64,000 nucleotides of DNA from Bimuria novae-zelandiae CBS 107.79 (Eukaryota > Ascomycota > Dothideomycetes > Pleosporales > Didymosphaeriaceae). The stretch covers positions 124,001-188,000 of the forward strand of contig ML976664.1 in assembly GCA_010015655.1 (NCBI GenBank), written 5' to 3'. Below are positions 12,868 through 22,988 of this stretch, piece after piece. The position numbers were made by a program, and so were the translations under genes. Positions within the stretch are counted from its first letter, which is position 1. Each line of letters begins with the position of its first letter. Under the pieces are notes generated by a model. That model saw only the letters and a list, made by a program, of their open reading frames with translations. It was not told the DNA's origin and searched no databases.

Positions 12868-14799
12868 CTAGCGGAGCTTGCCCTGTTCCTTGGCTTCCTT
12901 TACCTGTTCGAAAACCTGAGGGGTGCTTGTTAGCTGCTGTTCTTCTGAAGGGTGCGGGTAGGGGTATAGCTTACCTTCAACATCTTCCTCCTCGCTCCCA
13001 ATGCGTTGACGCCGCGCTTCTCCAGGCCCTCGTCGTCAAGCTTGACAAGCTCCTGCCACTTCAAATCCTTGAGGTTATCCGTATACTTGTGGAGACGGAG
13101 ACTCCTAAGCCAGGTCGGGATGTCTTGGAGCAGGTTCGCGTCGGTCGGGTCCTCCGGCGGCTTTGAGCTACCGCGACGTCCACGTGGAGACCTGCCACGG
13201 TTGTGGTCATCAGAAATGTAGCCGTGTCCATCGCCCATGCCCATGCTCATGCCGATACCGAACTGGCCAAGGTTCAAAGCGCCCATACCGTTGTTAGCGA
13301 GAGGCGAGTTACCATAGTCGGCGGTGAGGAATCCGTTGGCTTGCGGCGAGAGGAAGTTGGCAGTGCCCATTCCACCTTGCATAGCGATGCCGGGGGAGTT
13401 GGGACGAGAACGGCGGCCTTGCATAGCAGCGAGCTGTTGGGCTTGCAGAGCGGCTGCCTGTTGAGGTGTCAAGAGTTGGCCAAGCTCGTTCGTCATGACG
13501 AAGCTGTTTCCTCCGGGAAGACCGGGCGATAAGGGACCATTTCCAGATCCCTGGCCCTCAGAAGAGCGAGCGCGGCGGTACTTGCGCACGTCGTCGAGTT
13601 GGATTCGGTTGTTGACGGTGGACAGAGCAGCAAGCTTCATGGCAGTCGCGTTCGCCACCATATCAGCCTGTGTCTGAGACTGGCCGAAGTTGCCGACCAT
13701 AGGGGTGCTCAACTGCGAAGCCCAGCTTCCACCGGGGGCATACGACGGCGAGAGCAAAGGCATGGCATTGCCATCCTGGCCGGGAGCATTCAACGTGGTA
13801 GTCTGGACACTTCCACCGTCGCCAGAAAGTGGGAGACGCGGGGAACGTAGGCCGGCTGACGGAGGCGGTGCAGTGAACTGTCCCATCGCAGGCTGAGGCT
13901 GCGTCTGGCCCGAGGATTTCGGACGCTGGCCGTCACCCCATGGCGAGACTGGCACAGGGTTCTCCTTCTTGTCTTCCGGACCGGAGATGGTCGGTGCGGC
14001 CAAAGAGCTGCGGTCGCCCACGGTGCTGTTGCGGTTCGAAGCTGGGGCTATGCCCGTGATGTCGGTGAACTCTGCCTTCTGCTTTGCTATGGCGGCGGCG
14101 GCATCGGGGAACATGCGGCTGATGGTAGTTTGGTCCAAGCCAGAGTTGCGCTTCGCACCGGGGGATGGCGGAGGGCGGCCGAGACCCATCGAGTTGCGGT
14201 TCTCATTAGTGCTCAGTTTGCTCATGGCGTCGCTCAGCTTCTGTGTCATGGGATCTGGAGGCTGTTAGATTCTGCAGTGTGCCGTGACTTGGATGGCGCT
14301 CACCCTTTTCTCCAAAGTTGGCGGGAGACAGCACGCTGGACATGGGCAGGCTCTTGGACATCTGCTGCAGCACCTGGATGAAGAACCTGATCTGCACCTG
14401 CGTGGTCTGCTGGAGCAGAGCGTACAGAGCTGCAGTCCGCTCCGCCTCGCTCAGGACACGGAACCACTGTTCAATGGCGCTGAGCTCGTCCTTGAAGTCC
14501 TGGTCGAGCGTGGCCGTCGCCATCTCCTCCAACGTGGTCTCGTACTGGTCGATGTCGGCGAGCCACTGCTGGGCGGCGCGCTCCATCTCGTCAGGGTTGC
14601 CCGAGTTGGTGTTCTGGCGGCCGAAGTAGACCTCCGAGGCGGGTCGAATGCCACGGTTGGCGAGCGGGGACGAGAAGCCGCCCATGTCGGCGGAGGCGCG
14701 CAGGTGGTGGCTTGAACCGATCGTGTTGCGCGAGTTCGGCAGACGCAGCGAGCTGGAGCCCTCGGGCGTGCTGTTCCTGTTGCCGGCGATGTTGGACAT
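12868..14799 (-). CDS. VTS1: SAM-domain RNA-binding regulator Vts1 (Smaug family)
   Basis: Three exons on the minus strand: 14799-14304, 14254-12975 and 12915-12868, in phase, 607 residues. Vts1 binds Smaug recognition hairpins in mRNAs and promotes their deadenylation in the cytoplasm. The C-terminal SAM domain reads [18 protein letters not shown], then [18 protein letters not shown] and [15 protein letters not shown]; the basic GARRKML segment is the RNA-contacting part in the family. The last exon supplies only 15 residues (ending KEQGKLR) and was recovered by splicing. The N-terminal region (about residues 50-160) holds the conserved helical block [18 protein letters not shown] to [15 protein letters not shown]. 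The middle is a long disordered Ser/Pro/Gln-rich linker. A 1.2-kb upstream region without genes suggests a long 5' leader or promoter. Confidence 0.92.
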
Positions 14800-16014
14800 G
14801 GTGGCTAGGGGAGGAACACGGTTGTCTGGCGTGCGTGGCCGAAATTTAGATTCTGGGGAGGGCGTTAGTGGTCGGCGTCTCAGAATGGCCAGGAGCGGGA
14901 GGGTGAGGCCGAACGCACAGTAAATGCGGTAGATGCGACGATCTGGTTGCAATGGGGGCGCGATCGAGTCTCCTGCAGTCCCGCTGGCCTCAAAGGAGCT
15001 CGATTGCGAGGGGTTTGCTCAGGGGACAGGCACGATGAAAGCGCGGAAGCAGATGCAGGCGAGAAGGCTCAGAACGGGCGGATGCACACGAGCATGGACT
15101 GCGGTAAGAAGAGAGCACGGAAGAATACCCAAGGACAGCGAAGGAAACGAAGAGGAGGGTGCAGAAAGGCGACGAGAGGAGTGAGAGCGCGGCACCGCAG
15201 GTCTTGGTGGAGTGGAGGCAGTGAAAGGTGCAGCTCGACAGATCGTTGGACCGTCCTCACCGAGCCAATCAGCGTGCTAGCCCGATAAAGACCCCTGTCT
15301 GGTGGATGGCGTACCTCCCAAGCCCGTTGCCGCCTGTTTTCAGCTTTGACAGACGCTCTGGAAAGGCCATGCATGCTGTAGGCACGAGCCCCCCGCACCT
15401 GCCGATGGAAGCCCACGAGCCGGGCCTTGACCCAGAATGACACTGGTCTTGTTTCGGGTTTGGTGAGCCAGGCCACGATCTGGCTCCCCAGTGCATCGCA
15501 TCGGTGGTATTCATCTTATTCCCCTCAGAATCAGGCCGACTCTCACTGAGCATCACGCCGCTTGTGTTGCGCGAACGTTTCCGGTGCATGATGCTGTTGA
15601 TACTGCTGAATGGTGACGACGACGCAAAAATGAAGGCGTTGAGAGCAACAATCAACCGCCCCCAAGATAATCCGCCGCAAGCTTGACACCCATCCGGCTA
15701 CGGTAATAAGGCGAGGTGCTGCGATTTGGCTTTTGCTATTCGCCGAATCATATCTGTGCGAGGACGCGAATGCTGCCTGGCTCGAACACGCAGCGCATGA
15801 ATCGTGCCCCAGGATAATTATCGGTCTGTTTCTCCGTCGTTTGAACCTCTACATGCTGCCCCGCGCTGTAATGTTTTGTTCTATTATAGGAACAGCGGAC
15901 TGCCAGCATGGTCCTCCGTCCTTGCACTAAGTATTTTTAAACGGACATATGTCCAGTACTACATATCATGTGATCAACTCTAGGATAAACCTCCAAGAGC
16001 ATCGTGGGCGTAAA
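14800..16014. other. Intergenic region upstream of VTS1
   Basis: Roughly 1.2 kb containing the VTS1 promoter or leader on the left and the COG5 3' region on the right. Frames of 80-135 codons occur but have no family features and disagree with each other across strands, so none is called. Confidence 0.5.
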
Positions 16015-17400
16015 TCATCGTATCTGTCCCAAGATCGACGACGCCATGACAGCCGCCTCCCGCTCCCAGTTCCCCGTCGCACCCACCTTACCCTTGCCCG
16101 CCAGCGCGCCTGGTAACTGGCTCCCCCGATTCACACACTCCCGCACTGCATCCCTAACCCTGTCCTTGTTCGAGCGCAGGGTCCTTGCGGACACACCACC
16201 ACGATGCATAACGTCCTGCACCCTTGGCGCAAGGTTCGAGGCGAGTGTCCGCCAGAAGTATGAGGGTAGCGACGACGTATCGAGCGCATGCAGAAGAGGT
16301 CGCAGGAGATTGGACTGGATCGGTGATGCCTTATCCGGTTGGGATTGTGATGCCTTATCCGGTTGGGATTGTGATGCCGTGTTTGTGATTTCGTGCAGTA
16401 GAGGATGCGCCGGAGGTTTCGCGGACTCTAGGAGCGTTTCGAGCGCTACAATGTTTTGACACCGGGCCGAGATTTCGAGGAGCGTTCTGTCAAGGGTGGG
16501 TAGCGTTGCTAGTGACCGCGTGAGTGATGCCAAGGACGACTTCAGCTGCGTCTGGAGGTAGTCTTGGAGTGCGCTGAGCATCAACGTCGGAATGAAGGTC
16601 GCATTGGCTGGGGTCGGTGACAATAGATACAAAGTGAGCAGGGCGGACGTTGTCCGTGCTTTTGTGTCTTCTGTCTGTGCGAAGGTAGAAGCTGAGGTTT
16701 GGCCGCCGGATGTGAGCAACGAGGACATGGAAAACTCCTTAACCACCTGTTGGGCTCTCGATGTGATGCTTCTCTCGCCAGGACCAGCAAGCTCGTTCTT
16801 CAGCGCATTGACAACATTGATCTTGTTCAGGCCCTCTCCTTCTTCTCCCGGGCCTGTCGCTGCGCAAATCTGGCGCAGGGATAACAACGTATCCGCTGAC
16901 CGAACCATTGCCCTATGATCTTCCTTTTTCGCGCTTCCGACCCCGCCAATCTCGGCCATGCGCACCTCGAGTTGTCTTCCCAGCATGAGACAGCGCGCAA
17001 CTGCCCTGCCCATCTTGACTGTCTGACACAGGCGTTCAGCAGTCAGGCGAACCTGTTCTGCCACCTCATAGCGCTCAGTGACCTCCTTCTCCAGCGTTTT
17101 GTACGACTCGGTCAAGCTTGCTACTTGCCCCTCCACTTCCTCCAAGATCTTCCCACTGGATGCTGCATGGTCTCTGGTGTGGTCAAGAAGCGGCAGCGCA
17201 GACTTAGTAGTGAGGGTGTCGATCTGCGTGTCGATGTCCTGGACGTCGAAGAGCACGCGCGAGAGCGGCGTCGAAAGATCTAGCGGCGTGTCCGAGGGAT
17301 TGTTCGTCGCGAGCACAAGCGTATTCGCGAATGACGTCGCCGAGAAGTCGGGGTCGAGAAACTCCTCATAGTCAATGTACGACGGTTCGCCGTCCGACAT
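16015..17400 (-). CDS. COG5: Conserved oligomeric Golgi complex subunit 5
   Basis: A single-exon gene of 461 residues. COG5 is part of lobe B of the COG tethering complex that recycles Golgi enzymes in retrograde vesicles. The N-terminus (DYEEFLDPDFSATSFANTLV then NPSDTPLDLSTPLSRVLFDV) is the hallmark of the COG5 N-terminal domain; a coiled-coil helical stretch follows (about residues 70-150). The length fits fungal COG5 proteins, which are shorter than the animal ones. A 24-bp in-frame tandem duplication at 16324-16371 adds eight residues (QSQPDKAS twice) in a non-conserved loop near residue 345. The gene starts 201 bp from the divergent ureidoglycolate lyase. Confidence 0.92.
   Translation of the reverse strand: MSDGEPSYIDYEEFLDPDFSATSFANTLVLATNNPSDTPLDLSTPLSRVLFDVQDIDTQIDTLTTKSALPLLDHTRDHAASSGKILEEVEGQVASLTESYKTLEKEVTERYEVAEQVRLTAERLCQTVKMGRAVARCLMLGRQLEVRMAEIGGVGSAKKEDHRAMVRSADTLLSLRQICAATGPGEEGEGLNKINVVNALKNELAGPGERSITSRAQQVVKEFSMSSLLTSGGQTSASTFAQTEDTKARTTSALLTLYLLSPTPANATFIPTLMLSALQDYLQTQLKSSLASLTRSLATLPTLDRTLLEISARCQNIVALETLLESAKPPAHPLLHEITNTASQSQPDKASQSQPDKASPIQSNLLRPLLHALDTSSLPSYFWRTLASNLAPRVQDVMHRGGVSARTLRSNKDRVRDAVRECVNRGSQLPGALAGKGKVGATGNWEREAAVMASSILGQIR
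16324..16371. repeat. 24-bp tandem duplication inside COG5
   Basis: Two perfect copies of a 24-bp unit that starts gatgccttatccgg. Because 24 is a multiple of three the reading frame is kept; a third copy begins but stops after six bases. Confidence 0.95.
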
Positions 17401-17601
17401 GTTGAAGCCTCTGGGTCACTTCGGTGGTCCGCTGTTCGCGAGATGCGTCGTTGGCCCGCTTCTCTTGGCGACATGGCAGGGTCCCATTCAAGTGTGGGCG
17501 GAGAGCTAGCCGCTGCATGTGAAAGTAGCTCGCATTCCCCGCAACTCCACCCTTCGTCCACCACGACCACCACGGTGCAATTGCACTTCATTCCCGTCAA
17601 G
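17401..17601. promoter_or_regulatory. Shared promoter of COG5 and ureidoglycolate lyase
   Basis: The two divergent start codons (17400 minus, 17602 plus) are only 201 bp apart. The plus-strand frame is open through most of the interval, but those residues are low complexity and the Met at 17602 gives the expected N-terminus, so the interval is treated as promoter and leader. Confidence 0.5.
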
Positions 17602-18549
17602 ATGCCTACCAAGATGCCCGCTCCTTCCATACGCATCCCAATCGAGCTCCTCACCCAGTCCTCATTCAGCCAATTCGGCACTGTGATCGAGAATCCCGCA
17701 CATTCACCACTCCCACGGTCACAACTCGGCCCTCTTCCCACCGCAGTTTCTGCGAACCAAGGGTCCGCCCTCAAGATTCTCGATGTGACGCACATGTCCA
17801 ACTTGTATAGCCTTGCGCCCTCAAAAAAGCCCGCAAAAGCAGTAATGAACATGTTCGTCTGCGCGCCGCGCGATCTGCGACCACACGAGCCCTCGAATAG
17901 CATGCCTTCCAGTTGGGGCGACCTAGACTTCGACGAAGACGACTACGGCGATGCAAACAGAGAGTTGTTTGACGTGCAGATACTGGAGAGGCATCCCTTC
18001 ACAACACAGACTTTCATTCCCATGGGCTTGAGTGGGCAGGAGAGGCATACACAATATCTTGTCATCGTGGCACCGACATTACCGGCGAGTTTGTCAAGGA
18101 TGCACACGGGAAGACCACCACCGTATCCTACTCCAAAAGTAAAGAAGCAGAAGAGCATCAAAGAGATATTTGCGCGTGCGCGTCCCAGTCCGTTCACAAA
18201 CGAGAATGCGCCGCCGCCGAGCCAGTTTACGCGCCTGCACCCCTCAGCGCGGCCGAAAGGGCCCGGTCTGCCGGACCTCAAGAACATAAGGGCCTTCATC
18301 GCTACCGGTAACCAAGCCGTAACCTACGGTGCAGGGACATGGCATGCGCCGATGGTCGTCATTGGCGCACGACCAATCGACTTCGTAGTCGTGCAGTTTG
18401 CGAACGGGGTGGGAAATGAGGACTGCCAGGAGATAGAACTACAGACTGGTAAGACTGCAGAGGAAGGAATCGTGGTCATGGTGGACTCGGATCCGTCAGG
18501 GAAGGTGCAGGTCAAGGCTGGCATTGGGTCTGCGAAGGCGAAGCTGTGA
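17602..18549 (+). CDS. DAL3: Ureidoglycolate lyase
   Basis: One exon, 315 residues from the ATG at 17602 (a second in-frame ATG is at 17614). The enzyme splits ureidoglycolate into glyoxylate and urea at the end of allantoin breakdown. Typical family blocks are visible: IPIELLTQSSFSQFGTVIEN at the N-terminus, then LKILDVTHM, LERHPFTTQTFIPMG, LVIVAP and, near the C-terminus, AVTYGAGTWHAPMVVIG followed by FVVVQFANG, which form the cupin core. Between residues about 165 and 220 lies a basic, proline-rich insertion (KVKKQKSIKEIFARARP) found in fungal members and absent from bacterial AllA, making the protein longer. No targeting peptide is evident. An upstream ATG at 17443 would add 53 low-complexity residues and is not preferred. 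Confidence 0.9.
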   Translation: MPTKMPAPSIRIPIELLTQSSFSQFGTVIENPAHSPLPRSQLGPLPTAVSANQGSALKILDVTHMSNLYSLAPSKKPAKAVMNMFVCAPRDLRPHEPSNSMPSSWGDLDFDEDDYGDANRELFDVQILERHPFTTQTFIPMGLSGQERHTQYLVIVAPTLPASLSRMHTGRPPPYPTPKVKKQKSIKEIFARARPSPFTNENAPPPSQFTRLHPSARPKGPGLPDLKNIRAFIATGNQAVTYGAGTWHAPMVVIGARPIDFVVVQFANGVGNEDCQEIELQTGKTAEEGIVVMVDSDPSGKVQVKAGIGSAKAKL

Positions 18550-19012
18550 GACGGAGCATGGAAACCGAAAGCATTCTGTTCGATGTTATATTGTTCTGAG
18601 ATGAATTTGGTACACCTGCTACTGTCGTAGTCATGCCTTTTGGTAGCTAATCTAACGAAGTGAAGATATTCCCTAATCTGATAAATTCGGCTTTCTCGTA
18701 GTGAGGTGCGTACAGTAATCATCCTCACCCTCACGGCCCAGAACTCAAGTGAGGCGGCTCAGTCTGGGTAAAGTTGGTTGCTCGCGCCTTCCCACTGAAA
18801 ACGGCAGCCTGGGTCCACTTGCAGCCCCCACCACCGGTCAACAACCACGACACGTCGGCTGCGCCATGACCCTCTTCTACCACTTCCCACCATCGATCGT
18901 TTCGTCCCTCGCGGGCACAATAGTACAAAACTCAATTTTGTCGAAACTGCAGCGATTGGAAAGCTGAAGGACCATTGTTTGCTCCCTTCTCAGCAGGTCG
19001 TAACTTCCCAAC
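18550..19012. other. Intergenic region
   Basis: About 460 bp between the lyase 3' end and the F-box pseudogene. No gene is seen. Confidence 0.5.
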
Positions 19013-19205
19013 ATGACCAAATTAATCGATCTACCCAACGAGCTCGTAGACAACATTGCGGGCCACCTACTGCCCGATAAAATCGAAGCATTTGCCCTCT
19101 CATCCAAGTCAATCTACAGCAAATGCACGTACACTATCGAAAAGCACAACGAGTACCGCAGGAGATACAAGAACTAATCGAACCATGGCCCGACGAGAGA
19201 TGACG

Positions 19206-19245
19206 TTCTCTACTTCCTATATGAGTTCTCTACTTCCTATATGAG
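19206..19245. repeat. 20-bp frameshifting tandem duplication
   Basis: Two perfect adjacent copies of the 20-bp unit ttctctacttcctatatgag. Removing one copy makes the upstream VLYFLYE frame continuous with LAKNPLIAGYV downstream. Confidence 0.95.
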
Positions 19246-20074
19246 CTCGCGAAAAACCCGCTTATTGCAGGATACGTGGAGACACTGAGCTTATGGGACG
19301 TGCGGTCATCTCGGGAGATCAAAGAGGCCAAAGTGGAACTGGGGGCGGAGAGGAAGATATGGAGAGACAAGCAAAAGATAGAAAAGGTCATGAACATGGT
19401 CGAAGAAAAGCTGGGGGCCTATCTCGAAGTCCTTTCCGTGGATAAGGAGTATTGGTACGAGCGTATCCGCTGCGAAGCTAATCCCTGGAGCTATGAGAGT
19501 GGAACCCCCGCCACAGACAGTCCTGCTTTCCGCCTAGCCTTCGGTCTCTCCAGTGCCTTGACCGTACTCTGCCTGCTGCCCAATCTTCGCGAGCTAGCGC
19601 TTCATCCAGACTTTTCAGGAAGTCGCTACGAAACCAACGATCGTTTGCTCTTCCCGCTTCGCCACCTGTTCCGGTCCAACCCTGATGACGGATACAGGCC
19701 TAATGACAGAACCTACCCGCTTTCATACTACCCGCTGGGGAAACTCAAAACTCTTCTGCCCTGCCAATCTGAGTCTGGTGACGAGTTGGTGTCGTTGGCG
19801 AGCTTCCGCCCTTTCCTCGAGTTACCCTGCTTGAAGAACTTCTATTACACTTCTGGCGTCTTCGACCCTTCTGACAATGACTTTCTTGAGAGATACCATC
19901 TTGAATACAGGCCTGAATATATCATGACACCTGATGGTATCAGCCCCGGGATGGGGGCCCTCCAGCTGCGGCGGCTGGAGCTGTACGATTCATGCCTTGA
20001 CCCTGCTGGTACAAGATTGCTTTTGCACTGCTGCTCTCAGCTGGAGGTGCTCAGATACGTGCATGCTTCTAAGA

Positions 20075-20082
20075 GAGACGAC
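20075..20082 (+). repeat. Left target-site duplication of hAT element 1
   Basis: GAGACGAC immediately left of the element; the identical 8 bp lie at 22981-22988. Eight base pairs is the hAT superfamily length. Confidence 0.96.
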
Positions 20083-20105
20083 CAGTGTTCCGAATAGGCG
20101 GTCCA
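20083..20105 (+). repeat. Left terminal inverted repeat of hAT element 1
   Basis: The 23 bp from CAGTGTTCCG to GGCGGTCCA are the exact reverse complement of 22958-22980. Confidence 0.95.
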
Positions 20106-20313
20106 AACAGTCCAAACGGACTGGACCGCCTGCCAAGCCCAGTCCAGTCCAACGATTTTGGTGGACTAGGCGGTCCAGTTTGAGGGTGCTGGACGGACTA
20201 GACCGCCTGCTTAATTCTAACAGGGGTGCGTGACACGCTAAACTTAGCGCGTCGCTGACGAAAATGGCGCTCCCAAGTTGCGCGCCATAACACAAAAAAC
20301 AAGGCATTGCGAC

Positions 20314-22620
20314 ATGGCCACATCTATCGACGACAACGAGTCTACTACCTTCTCTATCGCTTCTACGAGCCGTACAGAAATTCCCAGTCTCTACTCTGTG
20401 TCTCCAGCTACTTCCACCAGCCGCGAAGGGACCGCCGATGACTTTAACGACGCATATAAAGGCATTGACTGGGGCAGGTATCTTGGCTACGCGAAGGCCC
20501 CTCATACGAAACGACAGCATACTTCTTGGACATGGCAACATGGATATAGGATTCAACACATCAAAACCGAGGCAATATACTGGCTTTGCAAGCTTTGTGT
20601 AGCAAAGAAGGACCCCCGAGCTGCCTTGTATGCTCTTAACGGCGGCTCACACTCTCAGATCCGTCATCTAAAGGACAAACACAATTTGGACGCAAATGGC
20701 CCTATCCAGAAAAAACGGAGGCTCAACTTTGATGGCGCGGCTTCGACGAATTCGACGATTGAGCAAGCACTCCTGAATCAGCGCATATCCAACTTCAATC
20801 CAGAGCGATTCAAGACTGCAATGGTGCGCTGGATGGCCTACGCCAATATCGCGTATCGCCAGGTAGAGCTTCCGCAATTTCACGATCTTCTGCGACTTGC
20901 ATACGCCGATATTAAAGCTGCTAGTTGTTTGCCAACAGCTAATACAATCGTACGATGGATCAAGCGAGACTTCCAAGCATACAAATTACCGATAATAAAG
21001 TTACTGGATGAGGTGGAGGGCAATATCCATTTCACGTTCGATCTCTGGACCTCCAGCAATCTACTCTGCCTTAATGGTCTATACGCCCATTACCTTGACG
21101 CCTTTGGAAAGAAGAAGAAAATCCTACTATCTATTCCATCTATTACTGATAGCCATACCGGCGAAAACATTGCACAGGGCGTCGCCAGCATCATACAGGA
21201 GTTTGGTCTCAAGGAGCGTATTGGTTACTTCGTTCTGGATAACGCGACAAATAACGACAAGGCTGTTCAGACTTTAGGAAATGTCTTTAACTTCGACCTA
21301 GTCAAGCGTCGATTACGGTGTGCAGCCCATATCGTTAACCTTATAGCTATATAGATTATGTACGGTAAGGATTTGGAGGCATTTGAGTCGGAGACTATGA
21401 ATATTTAACATCTACATCAGGAACTTGAGATGTGGAGACGTAAAGGCGCCCTAGGCAAACTCCGCAATATTATTATGTAGATTACTAATAGACACGCTGA
21501 CGGAAGTCGCTTAAGGGAATTTAAAGCACTGCAGGTTGAGTACCAAAATAGCCTAATTAAAGAATATAAGCGGAACCGCCCTCCCACGGAGCTTAAACGA
21601 CCGAATACTACACGGTGGAATTCACATTATTACGCCTTCGAGACGGCCTGTCAAAATCGAGCTGCAATCGATGCGTACGCAGAGAAGGAGGAACGAGCCT
21701 TTAACATATAGCTTAAGCAGATTATGCTAAAGAATAGGCGAGGGGGCAGGCAAAGAAGGCCACCGCCAAAGCCTACAATTATAAAGGACAAGCTCTCGGT
21801 CGACGACTGGATTACGATTACAAGATACATGGAGATTTTAAAGCCGTTGATGTTGGTTACAAAGAAGCTTGAAGGACATCCACAAGAAGGGCGTAATAGT
21901 CTTATATAGGAAGTGCTGCCTTGCTACGAATATCTACTCTCTTACTTTGAGCGACTTAGTAGCCAGTACGAACATGACCCGGACGGTGATCTTAAGTGTA
22001 ATATTCAGCTTGGATGGCAGAAACTTGATCAGTACTACAAGACGCTTGATGATACTGAGATCTACGTTGCCGCCTTGGCGCTTCATCCAAAATATCGCCT
22101 TGCAAAGATAAAGGAAATGTGGGCTGATCGAGCAGAGGATGGCTGGGTGGCTACGGCAGAGAGGCAACTCCAAGACCTCTGGTCCGGGTACAAAAGCCTT
22201 CCGGAGCAGCAACAGGCTGATGAGGACATCCTTGATGAGATCCTCATCCCCACTACACCGCCTTCAGAGGAAGATATATATGGCCCAATGGAACAACTCA
22301 ACCAGAGGCCAGAGCAACAGCAGCAACAACAGCAACAGCCGCTGCAAGATGAAATGGACGAATTCTAAGGGGCAGTTGATCCATCTTTTAATACAGTTAA
22401 GGATCCAGTCAACTTCTGGTTGTTGAATCGACACCGCTGGCCACGTCTATCACGGATGGCACTCGAGATCTACGGGATTCCACCAACTGAGGCTAATAAT
22501 GAACGCTTGTATAGTAGATGTGGCGATATGGTTACGAAGAGAAGGAATAGGTTGGCGGCAAACACGATCGGAGCTGCCCAATGTCTTCGCCAATAGGATA
22601 AAGACAACATAATTAATTAG
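20314..22620 (+). pseudogene. hAT transposase with seven in-frame stops
   Basis: The frame starts at the ATG at 20314. It can be followed to 22596-22620 without a single frameshift, but it meets stops at 21352 (TAG), 21406 (TAA), 21478 (TAG), 21709 (TAG), 21907 (TAG), 22366 (TAA) and 22594 (TAG). The N-terminal part has a BED-type zinc-finger layout (CKLC then HSQIRHLKDKH, about residues 95-130). The middle has the catalytic hAT region (FTFDLWTSSNLLCLNGLYAH, YFVLDNATNNDKAVQTLG, CAAHIVNL). The C-terminus has the dimerisation domain (FWLLNRHRWPRLSRMALEIY and ANNERLYSRCGDM). A polyglutamine run of CAG/CAA codons lies at about 22313-22340. All stops are TAG or TAA and fit C-to-T or G-to-A change of CAG, CAA or TGG codons. 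That points to repeat-induced point mutation rather than random decay. Confidence 0.92.
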
Positions 22621-22957
22621 AAATAACTGTCTTAGGCACTCGCACGCTACTACGCTCTATGCTTGTTAATTCAATATATTATTTCCTGCTACTTGTTAAT
22701 AAGTTGAAATGGCTGGTGCGTCCATCTGTCTGGCAAACTAGCAGAGAATAGGTGAGCACTGGTTACTAAGGGGAGCTGAGCGAGCCAATTATGATTTCGC
22801 CGGGTATACCTAGGGAAATCGTGATTGGTTCGCTTAGCTCTCGCCCATGCAGTCTAAAATAGAGCAGGCCGTCCAGTCCATGCTGTCTGGACCGCCTGCC
22901 AGTCCAGTCCGCGCTGTGTGGACCACAGGCGGTCCAGTTTAAGGCCTTGGACTGGAC

Positions 22958-22980
22958 TGGACCGCCTATTCGGAACACTG
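22958..22980 (-). repeat. Right terminal inverted repeat of hAT element 1
   Basis: Exact reverse complement of the left 23 bp, ending ...CGGAACACTG, and followed directly by the right GAGACGAC copy at 22981-22988. Confidence 0.95.
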
Positions 22981-22988
22981 GAGACGAC
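22981..22988 (+). repeat. Right target-site duplication of hAT element 1
   Basis: GAGACGAC, identical to 20075-20082. Deleting the element plus one copy rejoins the F-box-like frame. Confidence 0.96.

Larger units (their letters stand above)
20083..22980 (+). mobile_element. hAT DNA transposon, full length, inactive
   Basis: A 2898-bp element with 23-bp perfect terminal inverted repeats that begin CAGTGTTCCG, flanked by 8-bp GAGACGAC duplications. Inside each end, 100-140 bp are packed with copies of ggtccag/ctggacc and agtccagtcc in both orientations, as expected for subterminal transposase-binding sites. The centre encodes one degraded transposase on the plus strand. The element sits in the coding sequence of an F-box-like gene in the same orientation as that gene. 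Confidence 0.96.

Noticed and set aside
17443..17601. 53-residue N-terminal extension of ureidoglycolate lyase
   Set aside because: The residues are low complexity and overlap the promoter of divergent COG5; the Met at 17602 gives the expected N-terminus.
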